NCBI GenBank assembly: GCA_039698035.1 | Contig: JBDKSW010000004.1 | Span: 1-64,000, forward strand | Direction of reading: 5' to 3' | Length of the DNA stretch: 64,000 nt | From: JAJFUI01 sp039698035 | GTDB taxonomy: Bacteria; Planctomycetota; Planctomycetia; Pirellulales; Thermoguttaceae | Shown here: positions 54,601 through 63,068 of the stretch, piece by piece | Position numbering within the stretch: the first letter of the stretch is position 1 | Layout of the letters: each line of letters begins with the position of its first letter | Position numbers and translations under genes: made by a program | Notes under the pieces: generated by a model | What the model was told of the DNA's origin: nothing | Databases searched by the model: none | The model's input: only the letters and a program-made list of their open reading frames with translations

Positions 54601-54782
54601 CGGGCCGCCGGCTCATGGCTCGGCTGCGAGATCCGGATCTTCAGGCCGGCGCAACGGAATGCTCAGCCTGTAAAATGCAGATGGAGCAAGGAACGACGAA
54701 GCCGACGTTTCATCCGATTAAGCTGTTGGCCCTATCCTACGGCTTGATGCCCGAAATCGCCCGACTGTTGACGGCGCACTAA
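51690..54782 (+). CDS. FAD-linked oxidoreductase with C-terminal Fe-S/CCG module (YdiJ/D-lactate dehydrogenase-like)
   Basis: A 1030-residue fusion. The N-terminal FAD-binding_4 domain (VVRPRSTADVSACVRYAAERHIPIHARGAGTGVAGESLGDGIVVDFSAHL, TVGSMVAVDASGSRWLKHGSTRRHVESLQLVLADG) precedes the FAD-oxidase C domain (SEGTLGLITEATIA, LFCHAGQGQIHLQPFLD, RQVGPLFDVFREIKRIFDPENIFNPGKLLG). Two 4Fe-4S motifs follow (CNRCGECRTQ ... MCP; CVHCHSCRLECPAGVDVP), then CCG-type cysteines (GYHMPCHLRAL; GCSGMAGTFG). It probably oxidises a 2-hydroxy acid and passes electrons on. The substrate is unknown. A YkgJ-type gene starts 46 bases later. Confidence 0.92.
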   Translation: MSLLDQQRQRIQDDLRGLVSGEVRCDDVFRRLFASDASIYEIQPLGVVRPRSTADVSACVRYAAERHIPIHARGAGTGVAGESLGDGIVVDFSAHLHRIIRIEANRVRVQPGLVYGRLNAVLQRTGRLFGPDPAACDVTTVGSMVAVDASGSRWLKHGSTRRHVESLQLVLADGQILELGREPLVDGRSVSTIPRKQEIIDLLAALLRQHANLIRQHRLKSPQDHCGYHVADVLGDDHLDVAKLLVGSEGTLGLITEATIATQERPKSRAVALLLLDSLEKAARIVPDILLHGPAACDLMDRRHLGLCRAADPRFERLIPAETEAVLLVELDGDDALDVHGRLHRLIEELWQQKQVIFGARQAFAGQAVMPKHTDYPLHEDGEAELFWRLVEKVQPMLHRVAGPGRAISVVEDMAVSPALLPDFMVRVQNVLKRHEVTASLFCHAGQGQIHLQPFLDLDNPDDVRRMQRLADELYEEVFAVSGSISSEHACGLSRTPYVHRQVGPLFDVFREIKRIFDPENIFNPGKLLGDDPQLMTRHLRPAIQRPAAAEMASAEVVVEDRPAAVSRIDEAASPVVESSLEATDDASPGLRNLVELQLDWEPSRVSDAVEVCNRCGECRTQAADTRMCPIFRFFPGEEASPRAKVNLVRGLLAGTIDLSLVTSDEFEDVAELCVHCHSCRLECPAGVDVPRLMRECKAAYMAAHSRSLADWAVTRLDLLASLGGVIAPATNWATENRQMRWLLEKTLGIARGRKLPRVTSRSFLRRAAWRRLTRPARRGAQKALYFVDVYANYFDPQLAEATVAVLEHNGINVFVHPDQKQAGMASIATGALDHARRLAAHNVALLAESIRQGYHVITTEPAAALCLRHEYPQLLGDDDAQLVAANSSEACSFLWHMHTLGQLQLDLRPLNLSVGYHMPCHLRALQVGTPGESLLGLIPGLRLQHIEAGCSGMAGTFGIQQRNLRSSLRAGRRLMARLRDPDLQAGATECSACKMQMEQGTTKPTFHPIKLLALSYGLMPEIARLLTAH

Positions 54783-54828
54783 CTCTCCGCTCGGCAACCA
54801 CTCACCACCCACTATCCCCTGGCTTATC

Positions 54829-55236
54829 ATGCTCTGGTATCGCGACGGGCTGCGTTTTTCTTGCACTGGCTGCGGCGACTGCTGCAGCGGCGAGCCTGGC
54901 TACGTTTGGGTGAACCGAACGGAGATCAAGGCCTTGGCCAACGCCCTGAACCTGGAGGTTGCCGAGTTCGAGCGCCGCCATGTGCGCACAGTCGGGCGTC
55001 GCAAGAGCCTGATCGAGCGGCCAAGCGGCGATTGCGTTCTGTTGGACGAGCAGACGCGGCGTTGCCAGGTGTACGAGCATCGGCCACGTCAGTGCCGCAC
55101 GTGGCCCTTCTGGGCCTCCAATGTCGAATCGCCCGAGGCTTGGGAAGAGACGTGCCGGCGATGCCGCGGCTGCAACCAGGGGCAGTTGGTGCCGCTGGGC
55201 TCGATTCTCGCTCAGATGAGGCCCCTGGAAACCTAG
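54829..55236 (+). CDS. YkgJ-family cysteine-cluster protein
   Basis: A 135-residue protein with the YkgJ (zinc/iron-chelating) pattern: FSCTGCGDCCSGEPGYVWV, then GDCVLLDEQTRRCQVYEHRPRQCRTWPFW, then ETCRRCRGCNQG. Eleven cysteines suggest a metal site, perhaps an Fe-S cluster or metal transfer. It follows the Fe-S oxidoreductase and may help its cluster assembly; this is inferred from the neighbour only. Confidence 0.88.
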   Translation: MLWYRDGLRFSCTGCGDCCSGEPGYVWVNRTEIKALANALNLEVAEFERRHVRTVGRRKSLIERPSGDCVLLDEQTRRCQVYEHRPRQCRTWPFWASNVESPEAWEETCRRCRGCNQGQLVPLGSILAQMRPLET

Positions 55237-55543
55237 CCGCCGCGACGCCGCGCAATGCGGCGGCCGTATTCCACGTTGCGATACGTCTGCCGACGTTCTC
55301 TTCCACACGCTTTCCGCCGAATACCTGAGGCCGATGCCGGGCCATTTCTTAGCCCGGGCAGGTTGGCGGCTCTTCTCGACTCGCCGCGATGGGTCTCGCG
55401 TTGGATTGCCGCCCCGTGTCCGCATCCCTACGATTCCGGTAGAGACCCAAAAGACAGCGCGCTGCCATCGCGGCGCGAAGACGGTTGAGCGGGTCCGTCC
55501 TGGAAAACCCGCAGATGGCGCGGTTGTCGAGGAGGTAACGGCC
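55237..55543. other. Intergenic region, nothing recognised
   Basis: About 307 bases before the GGAGGT-preceded ATG at 55544. The frame of the next gene is open upstream, but without homology or a binding site. No hairpin or promoter stood out. Confidence 0.35.
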
Positions 55544-56320
55544 ATGGACACAATTGAGTCGAAGGGGAACACCCAATACGGCCAACCGACCGAGTTGGGC
55601 GAAGGAAAGCGAACCGAACACCGTGCGTGGAGTCTTCCACGCGAGTTGCCGGAACGTGAACGGCAAGTGTCACTGGAAGTCGTCGGCAGCGGCTCGATGA
55701 TCGAGGCGGCCGGCGGCTTCGTCGCTATCGTGCTGAGCATCATCAGCATGGCTGGCGTGGCGCCGGCGCACATGATTGCCGTCGCCGGGATCGTTGTTGG
55801 TTTGGCCATGTTGGTTGACAGCGGAAGTGTGGCCGGGCGATTCTGGCAGTTGCCCGTCGAGATGAGCACGGGCCGGTGGGCCGCCACGCAGTTGGCGACC
55901 GGCATCACGGCCGGCTTCCTCGGCGGCTTGGCTGGAGTCGTTCTGGGGATCGTCGCACTGACCAACATCACGGTCTGGGCGCTGCTGTCCGTGTCGATCC
56001 TGGTCTTCGGCGCCGTGCTGCTGATTGCCAGCGACATGACGCTCAGGATGAACTACCTGGAGGCGACCGGCGCCGAAGGCCAAGCGTCGCCGTCCCCAAC
56101 GGGCCATCACGCCACACTGATCGCCGCGGGCGTTCAGGTGGTCTTGGGAGCGGTGGCGGTCCTGTTCGGAGTCCTTGCACTCGTGGGGATTGCTCCCGTC
56201 GCCTTGACCAAAATCGCCATGCTGATCATCGGCATCTCGATGTTCGTCAGCGGAACGGCCATTGCACGCCGGATGATGTGCGTGCTGCGGCGCGGTCAGC
56301 CCTCGTGCCAGGCGGAGTAG
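55544..56320 (+). CDS. Multi-pass membrane protein of unknown function
   Basis: A 258-residue protein, ATG 55544 with GGAGGT at 55531-55536. After a ~45-residue soluble N-terminus, six membrane helices are seen, arranged as three hairpins: GGFVAIVLSIISMAGV / HMIAVAGIVVGLAML; GITAGFLGGLAGVVLGIVAL / VWALLSVSILVFGAVLLIA; AAGVQVVLGAVAVLFGVLALVGI / LTKIAMLIIGISMFVSGTAIA. The three repeats look alike, suggesting internal triplication. No family was recognised. It stands alone between the YkgJ gene and the glycosyltransferase. Confidence 0.75.
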   Translation: MDTIESKGNTQYGQPTELGEGKRTEHRAWSLPRELPERERQVSLEVVGSGSMIEAAGGFVAIVLSIISMAGVAPAHMIAVAGIVVGLAMLVDSGSVAGRFWQLPVEMSTGRWAATQLATGITAGFLGGLAGVVLGIVALTNITVWALLSVSILVFGAVLLIASDMTLRMNYLEATGAEGQASPSPTGHHATLIAAGVQVVLGAVAVLFGVLALVGIAPVALTKIAMLIIGISMFVSGTAIARRMMCVLRRGQPSCQAE

Positions 56321-56393
56321 CAGCGGCTCGATCCCAAGTCGCGAAGGAAGGGGGGCGTCTTCTCACGACCCCCCTTTGACGTAGAATTGGTGC

Positions 56394-57101
56394 ATGAACT
56401 GCCGCACGCTGACGGCCTTGCCCGTGTACAACGAAGCCGCGAATGTGGCCGGCGCGGTGGCCGGCGCGCTCACATATTGCAGGGACGTGCTGGTGGTCGA
56501 CGACGGTTCGACCGACGGCACGTCCGCTCTTTTGGCCGCCCGGGACGACATCGGCTTGGTGCATCACCCCGTGAACCGGGGTTACGGCTCGGCCCTGCGT
56601 TCGGCCTTTGGTTTCGCGCTGTCGCAACGGTACGATGTCCTCGTAACGATCGACTGCGACGGTCAACACCAACCGCAGTTGATCCCCAAGTTCGTCGACC
56701 GTTGTTGCAAGGGGGATGTGGACATCGTTTCCGGCAGCCGTTACTTGCAACACTTCCCGGGCGACAGCGAACCGCCCGCGGATCGCCATCGGGTCAACAA
56801 GGCGATCACCGAGGAGGTCAACCGTCGGCTGGGGCTCCAGTTGACCGATGCGTTTTGCGGCTTCAAGGCTTATCGCGTGCCCGCGTTGGCGCGGCTGAAG
56901 CTCGCCGAGAACGGCTATGCCATGCCGTTGGAGCTTTGGGTGCGGGCGGCCCAAACCGGACTGCGAATCGTCGAGCTGCCGGTGCCGCTGATCTACCTCG
57001 ACGAGAAGCGGTCGTTTGGCGGCGCGCTGGACGACGTCCCGACACGGCTGGCCGTGTATCGGCAAGTGCTGGATCGGGCCGAGGCAACGGAGCCAGCATG
57101 A
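56394..57101 (+). CDS. Family 2 glycosyltransferase (polyprenol-phosphate sugar transferase-like)
   Basis: A 235-residue GT-A enzyme. LPVYNEAANVAGAVAGAL starts the fold, VVDDGSTDGTSALL binds the nucleotide, NRGYGSALRSAFGFAL follows, and TIDCDGQHQPQLIPKFV carries the DxD-type metal site. It resembles dolichol/undecaprenyl-phosphate mannosyltransferases but has no C-terminal membrane helices. Its stop overlaps the ATG of the next gene (ATGA), so the two are probably translated together and linked in function. Confidence 0.88.
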   Translation: MNCRTLTALPVYNEAANVAGAVAGALTYCRDVLVVDDGSTDGTSALLAARDDIGLVHHPVNRGYGSALRSAFGFALSQRYDVLVTIDCDGQHQPQLIPKFVDRCCKGDVDIVSGSRYLQHFPGDSEPPADRHRVNKAITEEVNRRLGLQLTDAFCGFKAYRVPALARLKLAENGYAMPLELWVRAAQTGLRIVELPVPLIYLDEKRSFGGALDDVPTRLAVYRQVLDRAEATEPA

Positions 57102-58711
57102 ACCGGCCCTGTGACAAGCCATGCCACGTGCGGGCGCCGAAAGGGAATCGCGGTCTTTTGGTCGAGCCGCCGCCGGAGCGCGTTGCCGAGCGAATCGCCG
57201 ACAACATTCGCCTTCGCGGCCAGCGTGATTATGACTTGCAAGGTCGCCGGCTAGCCGCAATCGCGTCGAGGGCGAGGACCGAGCTGCTCGGCCTGGCCCG
57301 TCGTTGGACGGTCGCCTATCGCAACGTTCCCGCGCAAGAGCCGAACGCCGATCGGCCAATCTTTCTTGCCGGGCATCAACCGCAGATGTTTCATCCGGGC
57401 GTATGGCTCAAGAACTTCGCGCTCGGTTCGCTGGCCGCAAGGCACGACGCGACGGCCGTCAATCTCATCGTTGATGCCGACGTCATGTCCGACCCGGCGA
57501 TCACGGTCCCAACCGGCGACGCGGAGAGCCCGGAATTCGGCGAGGTTCCTTTTGACCGATCTGAGCCGAAATGGCCCTACGAGGACCGTCCTATCATTGA
57601 CCGCAGCCTGCTGGCCTCGTTCGCCGAGCGCGTGAAAAACGCCGTTGGGCCGCTGGTGGCTCGACCGCTTGTGGATCGGTACTGGTCGCTCGTACTCGAG
57701 CGGGCGAAGCACTCCGAGAACCTCGGCGCGTGCTTGGCCCAGGCTCGGCATCAACTCGAAGCCACCTTCCTCGGCGGCGCCGAAACGCTCGAAGTGCCGC
57801 AGAGCTGGCTCTGCACGGGCGAGTCGTTTCCGTGGTTTGTCGCCCATTTGCTGGCCCAGCTCCCACGGTTCGGCCCGATCTACAACGAGGCGATCCGCGA
57901 TTACCGCCGGGTGCATCGTCTTCGGAGTCGGTCGCACCCAGCGCCCGAGCTGGTCCAAGACGGCGCATGGCTGGAGACGCCGTTCTGGGTAGGGACGGCC
58001 GAATCGCCCCGCCGCCGACGGCTGTTCAGCCGTGCCCTTGGCGACGCCATCGCCCTGACCGACGGCGACGGCTGGGAGACGCAATTGCCGCTGACGGCCG
58101 ACGGTCACGCCAACCGCGCCGTCGAGCGACTCATCGAACTTGGAAACCGCGGCGTCCGCATTCGTCCTCGAGCGCTCATGACCACGCTGTGGGCGAGGCT
58201 CGTCCTTGGCGATCTGTTCATCCACGGCGTCGGCGGGGCCAAATACGACTGGGTGACCGACCGGCTTATCGAGCGGTTCTTCGGGCTGCCGCCGCCCGGC
58301 TTCCTTGTCGTGTCGGCCACGTTGCATTTGCCGATTGAGCATGCCGCCGGCACTGTCGCGGAGGTCGCCGCCATCGACGCGGAACTGCGCGACATCACGC
58401 ATCATCCCGAGCGGCACATCGACGGCCGTGCGCAGTCCGCCGCGGCCGATCTCGCGGCTGCCAAGCGGCGTTGGGTGGCGATGCCTCAAACCAGGGCGAA
58501 CGCCCGGCAGCGATGCCAGGCGATCCGCGAGGTCAACGCGGCCTTGCAGCCTTGGCTGGCTGACCAACGCCGGCGGCTGAACGACGGCCGTGCCGAGTCG
58601 CTGCATCGAACGCAGGCCGAGCGGGTTCTCGACTGGCGCGAGTACGCCTTTTGCCTCTATCCCGAGACGTTCTTGCGGGAATGCTTGTCGGAGCTGCTTG
58701 GGCAATTATAG
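57098..58711 (+). CDS. Conserved-looking protein of unknown function, coupled to the GT2 gene
   Basis: A 537-residue soluble protein without signal peptide. The ATG overlaps the GT2 stop by four bases. Notable stretches are IFLAGHQPQMFHPGVWLKNFALGSLAARHDATAVNLIVDADVMSD, SWLCTGESFPWFVAHLLAQL, RPRALMTTLWARLVLGDLFIHGVGGAKYDWVTDRLIERFFGLPPPGFLVVSATLHLP, and a C-terminal WREYAFCLYPETFLRECL. The GHQ-(x)n-KNFAL region faintly recalls BshC (AGQQ...YKAL), but this is weak. Coupling suggests work on the same sugar-containing product. The stop abuts the convergent GH38 gene. Confidence 0.7.
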   Translation: MNRPCDKPCHVRAPKGNRGLLVEPPPERVAERIADNIRLRGQRDYDLQGRRLAAIASRARTELLGLARRWTVAYRNVPAQEPNADRPIFLAGHQPQMFHPGVWLKNFALGSLAARHDATAVNLIVDADVMSDPAITVPTGDAESPEFGEVPFDRSEPKWPYEDRPIIDRSLLASFAERVKNAVGPLVARPLVDRYWSLVLERAKHSENLGACLAQARHQLEATFLGGAETLEVPQSWLCTGESFPWFVAHLLAQLPRFGPIYNEAIRDYRRVHRLRSRSHPAPELVQDGAWLETPFWVGTAESPRRRRLFSRALGDAIALTDGDGWETQLPLTADGHANRAVERLIELGNRGVRIRPRALMTTLWARLVLGDLFIHGVGGAKYDWVTDRLIERFFGLPPPGFLVVSATLHLPIEHAAGTVAEVAAIDAELRDITHHPERHIDGRAQSAAADLAAAKRRWVAMPQTRANARQRCQAIREVNAALQPWLADQRRRLNDGRAESLHRTQAERVLDWREYAFCLYPETFLRECLSELLGQL

Positions 58712-61267
58712 TTCCGCTCGCAGCGTGACCAGCCCCCAGGCCGGCACGTCGATGGCGCCGTTCAGCGGCTCAAGCGGCTCTTCGGACAAGTCGCTGCGAT
58801 GGACCGCCTTCGGAGCAGTCGCCCAGGACAGGTTGGCCTTCGCCGCCCGGCCGGCCGCGCCGAACAACCGAACGATGAATGCCTTGCCGTCCGCGCTCGG
58901 CTTGATCGACGCCACGATCACATCGGGCGTGTCCACCGCGAGCAGCGACTTGCCGCTCGGCGCTTCGCCACGCGCCGGCAGAGCCACCAAGGGCTGGCTG
59001 CGCTCGAGCCCGAACCGCTGAGCCGCGATCGGGTCGTACTTTCCATGCGGTTGCAGGGCGTAGCGGAACACGGTCGGCCCTTCCTGGTCGGCCCGATAGT
59101 TCGTGTGCCAGTGGTTGTTCATGACGTACGAATAGACCGTCGGCGAGGGCTTGATGCGCTCGAGCCAAAGCGGCACGTGGTTTCCAGGCTCGCCCGTGTC
59201 GGGCGAGATCGCGCCGACCTCGATCAGCGGGGCGTCCAGGTTCGCCATCGTAACGCCATGGTCCTCGTTCGAGACGTCCGTCCACCGGCCCACCGAGAAC
59301 CAGTTTTTGCACGCGCCGGGCAGTTGGTCGCTTTCCGGCCGGATGACGCCCCAGGGCACATCCATTCGCACCGTGGCCTTGGGCACGTTAAAGGCGAATC
59401 CGAAAAACACCGATTCCTTCTGCCGCACCGGCTTCTTGTCGAGCACGTTGACGATGTCCACGCGATCCAAGCCATCGACAACGCGAATCTCGCGCGTCAG
59501 CTTGTTGCCGCCCGGCGCATCGGACTCGACCAAGAGCGAAGCGACCAGCGGGCCTCGTTCTTTCACGGTCACCTTGGCTGGCCCCGCCTGTTTGGCGTTT
59601 TGCGGCTTGGCGTCGCGAACATAGTAGTAGCGGTTCAGGCCGACACCGGACTTCGTGTCGCACAGCTCGACGCCGTTGGCCGGATTGCGGAGGCTCATGA
59701 CGGCGCCGGTGCCTGGATCGACGGTGACCGCAACGGCCGGACAGTGCAAGGTCACCTTGTCGGCCGAGGCCCCGTCTGGCAACGATGGCGATGGCTCGTT
59801 GTCCATCGAAAACCGCTTGGCCGCCAACCCCGGAACGTCTTGGGCAAGGAACGCCAACTCGCCGGTCGAAAGCCGCTGCGATGGAACCCGCTTGCCGGTT
59901 GATGTGTCGGTGACGCGATCGCCGGCGCTGCTCGACGCCTTCGACAGCACCACGAGATCGGTCCGCGGCCAGGAGGACGTGTTGAACACATCGACGGCCG
60001 CCGTTGTCTTTTTATCGCCCCGACGTTGCGAAACCGACGCAAGCAGTTGCCGCGACTGGAGTTCGCCATCCAGCGCAAACGCCTGCTTGATCTTCCATTG
60101 GTCTTTCACGAACGGCTTGTCTGGCTCGCTGATGCTGTTGAATGCGCCCCAGGTGTGCTCATCGTAGAGTATCACGTTGCGCCATGCCGCGGTGAACTTG
60201 TCGGTCGGGTAGTGGGCCGGGTCGAGCATGGCCCAAAGCGTCTCGGCCTGCACAAGCCGCTCGGCCGACGCGCGATTCACGCCCGTTTCGCGGGCCGACG
60301 ACGCAGCGCCGTCCTCCCAGAACGGGGTCCAATCGCCGCTGAAACTCGGCAGCTTGTCGCCGTATCGCTTCTCGAACGCCTCGAAGGCCTCGGTGGCCGT
60401 GGCGATGACCATTTTCACGCGCGTCTGCTTGGCGTTCCAGTTCTTGACCACGTCGGAGAGCGTCGCGTCGGGGCCGCCGTTGTCGCCGCCCACGTTCCAA
60501 CGGAGCTGCACGATGTCGTAGGGATAGCCGCTCTTTTCCAGATTGGCTACCAGTTCGGCCACACGCGGGTTCAACTGGTATTTCGTATGACCCAGGGCGT
60601 AGCCCAAGTAAGGAACCCAGCAAAGCAGTTTCTCGTGGCCATCGGGCCCGACCCAGTAGAACGGCTTGTCCGTCCAGGTGGTCAGCGTTCGGCCGATGCG
60701 ATCGCAGAAGTTGGGGCCGATCGAAAAGTACCGGACGCCTGCCTGCGCGAGGGCCGGCACGGTGCCCCAGACGTAGCCGGGCACGTCGCTAATCATGGCT
60801 GAGCGAACTTTCACGCCGCAACGTTTCGCCAGTCGCTGGCTGCACTCCGACAGCCGCAATAGTTCTTCGGGCCGGCAAAGCCCGGTCAGCTCGTTGCCAT
60901 AGAGGGCTTGCAACTCGACCTGACCGCCGCGGATGGCATCGATCAGCCGCTGCTGTTTTTCGGCCGGCTGCTCGCTGAGATAGCTATCGACAGCCCAAAG
61001 CACTTCGGTGTTCCACTTGAAACGCGACTCGACCGGATAGTCGGCCGTCTTGCGGCACAATTCCAACGCCGCGTCGATGTTGGCGTACTGCTTCTTGATC
61101 ACGTCCGGCTGCACGTGCGTGTAGCCGATATCGACGTGCGAATGGGGGAGCAAGTAGATCGTCCACTGCCGCTCGGGCTTGGCCGTCGAATCGGCCGCTA
61201 TCGACCATGCGCATTGCCCCAGCACCGCGGTGACAACGCAAAGACTCCAGGCGATTCGACGCAACAT
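58706..61267 (-). CDS. Secreted GH38 alpha-mannosidase-like glycoside hydrolase
   Basis: An 853-residue enzyme starting at ATG 61267 with AAGGAGAATCC in front. Signal peptide MLRRIAWSLCVVTAVLGQCAWSIA precedes the mature part. YLLPHSHVDIGYTHVQPDVIKKQ contains the GH38 zinc His/Asp pair, and MISDVPGYVWGTVPALAQAGVRYFSIGPN likely holds the nucleophile Asp. The C-terminal beta domains (DRVDIVNVLDKKPVRQKESVFFGFAFNVP ... VPLWLERIKPSPTVYSYVMNNHWHTNYRADQEGPTVFRYAL) fit family 38 enzymes. It would release mannose outside the cytoplasm. Its 3' end overlaps the end of the 57098 gene by six bases. Confidence 0.9.
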   Translation of the reverse strand: MLRRIAWSLCVVTAVLGQCAWSIAADSTAKPERQWTIYLLPHSHVDIGYTHVQPDVIKKQYANIDAALELCRKTADYPVESRFKWNTEVLWAVDSYLSEQPAEKQQRLIDAIRGGQVELQALYGNELTGLCRPEELLRLSECSQRLAKRCGVKVRSAMISDVPGYVWGTVPALAQAGVRYFSIGPNFCDRIGRTLTTWTDKPFYWVGPDGHEKLLCWVPYLGYALGHTKYQLNPRVAELVANLEKSGYPYDIVQLRWNVGGDNGGPDATLSDVVKNWNAKQTRVKMVIATATEAFEAFEKRYGDKLPSFSGDWTPFWEDGAASSARETGVNRASAERLVQAETLWAMLDPAHYPTDKFTAAWRNVILYDEHTWGAFNSISEPDKPFVKDQWKIKQAFALDGELQSRQLLASVSQRRGDKKTTAAVDVFNTSSWPRTDLVVLSKASSSAGDRVTDTSTGKRVPSQRLSTGELAFLAQDVPGLAAKRFSMDNEPSPSLPDGASADKVTLHCPAVAVTVDPGTGAVMSLRNPANGVELCDTKSGVGLNRYYYVRDAKPQNAKQAGPAKVTVKERGPLVASLLVESDAPGGNKLTREIRVVDGLDRVDIVNVLDKKPVRQKESVFFGFAFNVPKATVRMDVPWGVIRPESDQLPGACKNWFSVGRWTDVSNEDHGVTMANLDAPLIEVGAISPDTGEPGNHVPLWLERIKPSPTVYSYVMNNHWHTNYRADQEGPTVFRYALQPHGKYDPIAAQRFGLERSQPLVALPARGEAPSGKSLLAVDTPDVIVASIKPSADGKAFIVRLFGAAGRAAKANLSWATAPKAVHRSDLSEEPLEPLNGAIDVPAWGLVTLRAEL

Positions 61268-61735
61268 CGGATTCTCCTTGACCAAGAGTGGAGGGGGCGA
61301 CTGCGAGGCGGGCTCTCTGGGCGGCAATCGAGCCGCCCGACAATCGCGATTGTACCAGAGCGGCATGGCGACTCGCAACGCCCGCCGTACCGTCCACCGC
61401 CACGCCGTCATTCGGTCGCGGTCGATCCCAGAGGGCGGCTGCGCACCGGCCGGTTATGCCGAACGTCCCGTCCATGCGAACAGGCCGACCCGATCTCCCC
61501 CTGTCCCCGCGCTCTTTCTGACATTTTCGGCACGCTTTGCAACTCGGACCGCTCGATAGACTGATAATGGAGTCACGTTCGCGTTTGAACGCTGCCTGGA
61601 CCGCAATCGACGGGTGTGGTCGATCGAATGAGAATTCGTAGCAGTCCCGGCCATGCCGTCCGTCCGATGCGCCATACTTGTAACGCGCCGAAATGACGCC
61701 AATCCCAGACAAGATAGAATCACCCGAGGCCGACG
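61268..61735. other. Divergent intergenic region
   Basis: About 468 bases between GH38 (minus) and the His-rich TPR gene (plus). Promoters for both are expected, but no clear -35/-10 pair was found. The ORFs seen here have no support. Confidence 0.35.
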
Positions 61736-63007
61736 ATGTCCGTTCTTAGCAAGCGATCCGCTCTTCCAGCTTTTCTGGTGGTGGCCCTGCTCGCTTCTCT
61801 GCCGGTGACCCTGGCGCTGGCCCACGGCGGTGGCGGTGGCGGCGGTGGTCATGGTGGTGGCGGTCATGGCGGCGGTGGCGGCGGTCATGGTGGCGGTGGC
61901 GGCGGACACATGGGCGGGCCCGGCGGGGGCGGACGCATGGGCGGGCCCAGCGGAGGCTACTCCGGCGGCCGCAGTGGCTCTTACAGCGGCAGCGTCGGCA
62001 GCCGGTCCTATTCCGGTCCGTCACGATCCGGATCGTCGATTGGCCGCAGTGGGATATCTAGTTACGCGGGCCATTCTGGATATCATCCACAGCCCGGCCC
62101 GCATCCGGGTCCGCATCCGGGTCCGCATCCGGGTCCACATCCTGGCCCACATCCTGGCCCACATCCGGGTCCGCGTCCTGGTCCGTATTGGCCTGGCGGT
62201 TGGGGCTGGGGCGACTGGTGGCCCTGGTACAGCTTCACTTGGTGGCCCGGCTACTACAATTACTGCTACGGCGTGCCTTACGCCAGCGATGTTTATGCGG
62301 TCTATGCCGACAACACGGCCACGCCCTACACAACCTATAAACCGACAGACGACGGCACTTCAGCCGACTCCAATAGCGCGGCGGAGCCGCCCGAGGAAAG
62401 CATGGGGCCGTTGGTCCCGGGTCCGAGCATGTCCTCGACGCGAGCGTCGGCCGGCGACGACCCGTTCGATTTCCACACTCGCGCACGGTCGGCATTCAGC
62501 CAGGGCGATTATCGCCAGGCGACCTATATGGCGGCTCACGCCGTGGTGGACGAGCCGAAAAATCCCAAGGTGCATTTGCTCTACTCGCTTGGCATGTTCG
62601 CCCTTGGCGAGTATCGCGGCGCAGCGATGGAGGCCCACGCGGTCGTTTCACTTGGCCAAACGCCCGATTGGGCGGCAATCTACGCCTTCTACGGCAGCGT
62701 CGAGCCTTACACGAACCAGTTGCGGACGTTGGAGAAGTACGTCCGCGACCACCGGAAGTCGCCCGAGGGCCGATTTCTGCTGGGCTATCACTACCTGACG
62801 GCCGGGCACCCGGAGGAGGCGAAAGTCGAGTTGCTCGAGGCCCTGAAGCTTGCTCCGCGCGATCGCGTGGCGGCCAAGCTCTTGAAGGAAGCCGGCGGCA
62901 CGATCCCGCCCGAAATCGCCAAGCAACTGACCGAGCTGCCGGCGCCCGATGCGCCGAAGTCCGTGGTTCCTGAACCTCCGAAACCGCAACTGCCGCCGAC
63001 GAAATAG
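61736..63007 (+). CDS. Secreted His/Gly- and Pro-repeat protein with C-terminal TPR region
   Basis: A 423-residue protein. Signal peptide MSVLSKRSALPAFLVVALLASLPVTLALA is followed by a Gly/His-rich stretch of HGGGG units (~30-70), a Ser/Gly part (~72-115), seven PGPH-type units encoded by 12-bp tandem repeats (~120-150), and a Trp/Tyr-rich stretch (WGWGDWWPWYSFTWWPGYYNYCYG). The C-terminal ~180 residues form TPR-like helices (FSQGDYRQATYMAAHAVVDEPKNPKVHLLYSLGMFALGEYRGAAMEAHAVV; GRFLLGYHYLTAGHPEEAKVELLEALKLAPRDRVAAKLL). About 15 repeat histidines could bind metal. The role is unknown. Confidence 0.8.
   Translation: MSVLSKRSALPAFLVVALLASLPVTLALAHGGGGGGGGHGGGGHGGGGGGHGGGGGGHMGGPGGGGRMGGPSGGYSGGRSGSYSGSVGSRSYSGPSRSGSSIGRSGISSYAGHSGYHPQPGPHPGPHPGPHPGPHPGPHPGPHPGPRPGPYWPGGWGWGDWWPWYSFTWWPGYYNYCYGVPYASDVYAVYADNTATPYTTYKPTDDGTSADSNSAAEPPEESMGPLVPGPSMSSTRASAGDDPFDFHTRARSAFSQGDYRQATYMAAHAVVDEPKNPKVHLLYSLGMFALGEYRGAAMEAHAVVSLGQTPDWAAIYAFYGSVEPYTNQLRTLEKYVRDHRKSPEGRFLLGYHYLTAGHPEEAKVELLEALKLAPRDRVAAKLLKEAGGTIPPEIAKQLTELPAPDAPKSVVPEPPKPQLPPTK
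62101..62184 (+). repeat. 12-bp tandem repeat (seven units) coding for Pro-Gly-Pro-His
   Basis: Units GCATCCGGGTCC (x3), ACATCCTGGCCC (x2), ACATCCGGGTCC and GCGTCCTGGTCC follow one another in frame. Copies differ mainly at silent sites. Copy number may vary between strains by slippage. Confidence 0.9.
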
Positions 63008-63068
63008 GGCAAAACGGCCGCCCGCGCCCCAGGCCGCCGCGCAAGCGGGCAAGGGGAGATGTCACGGC

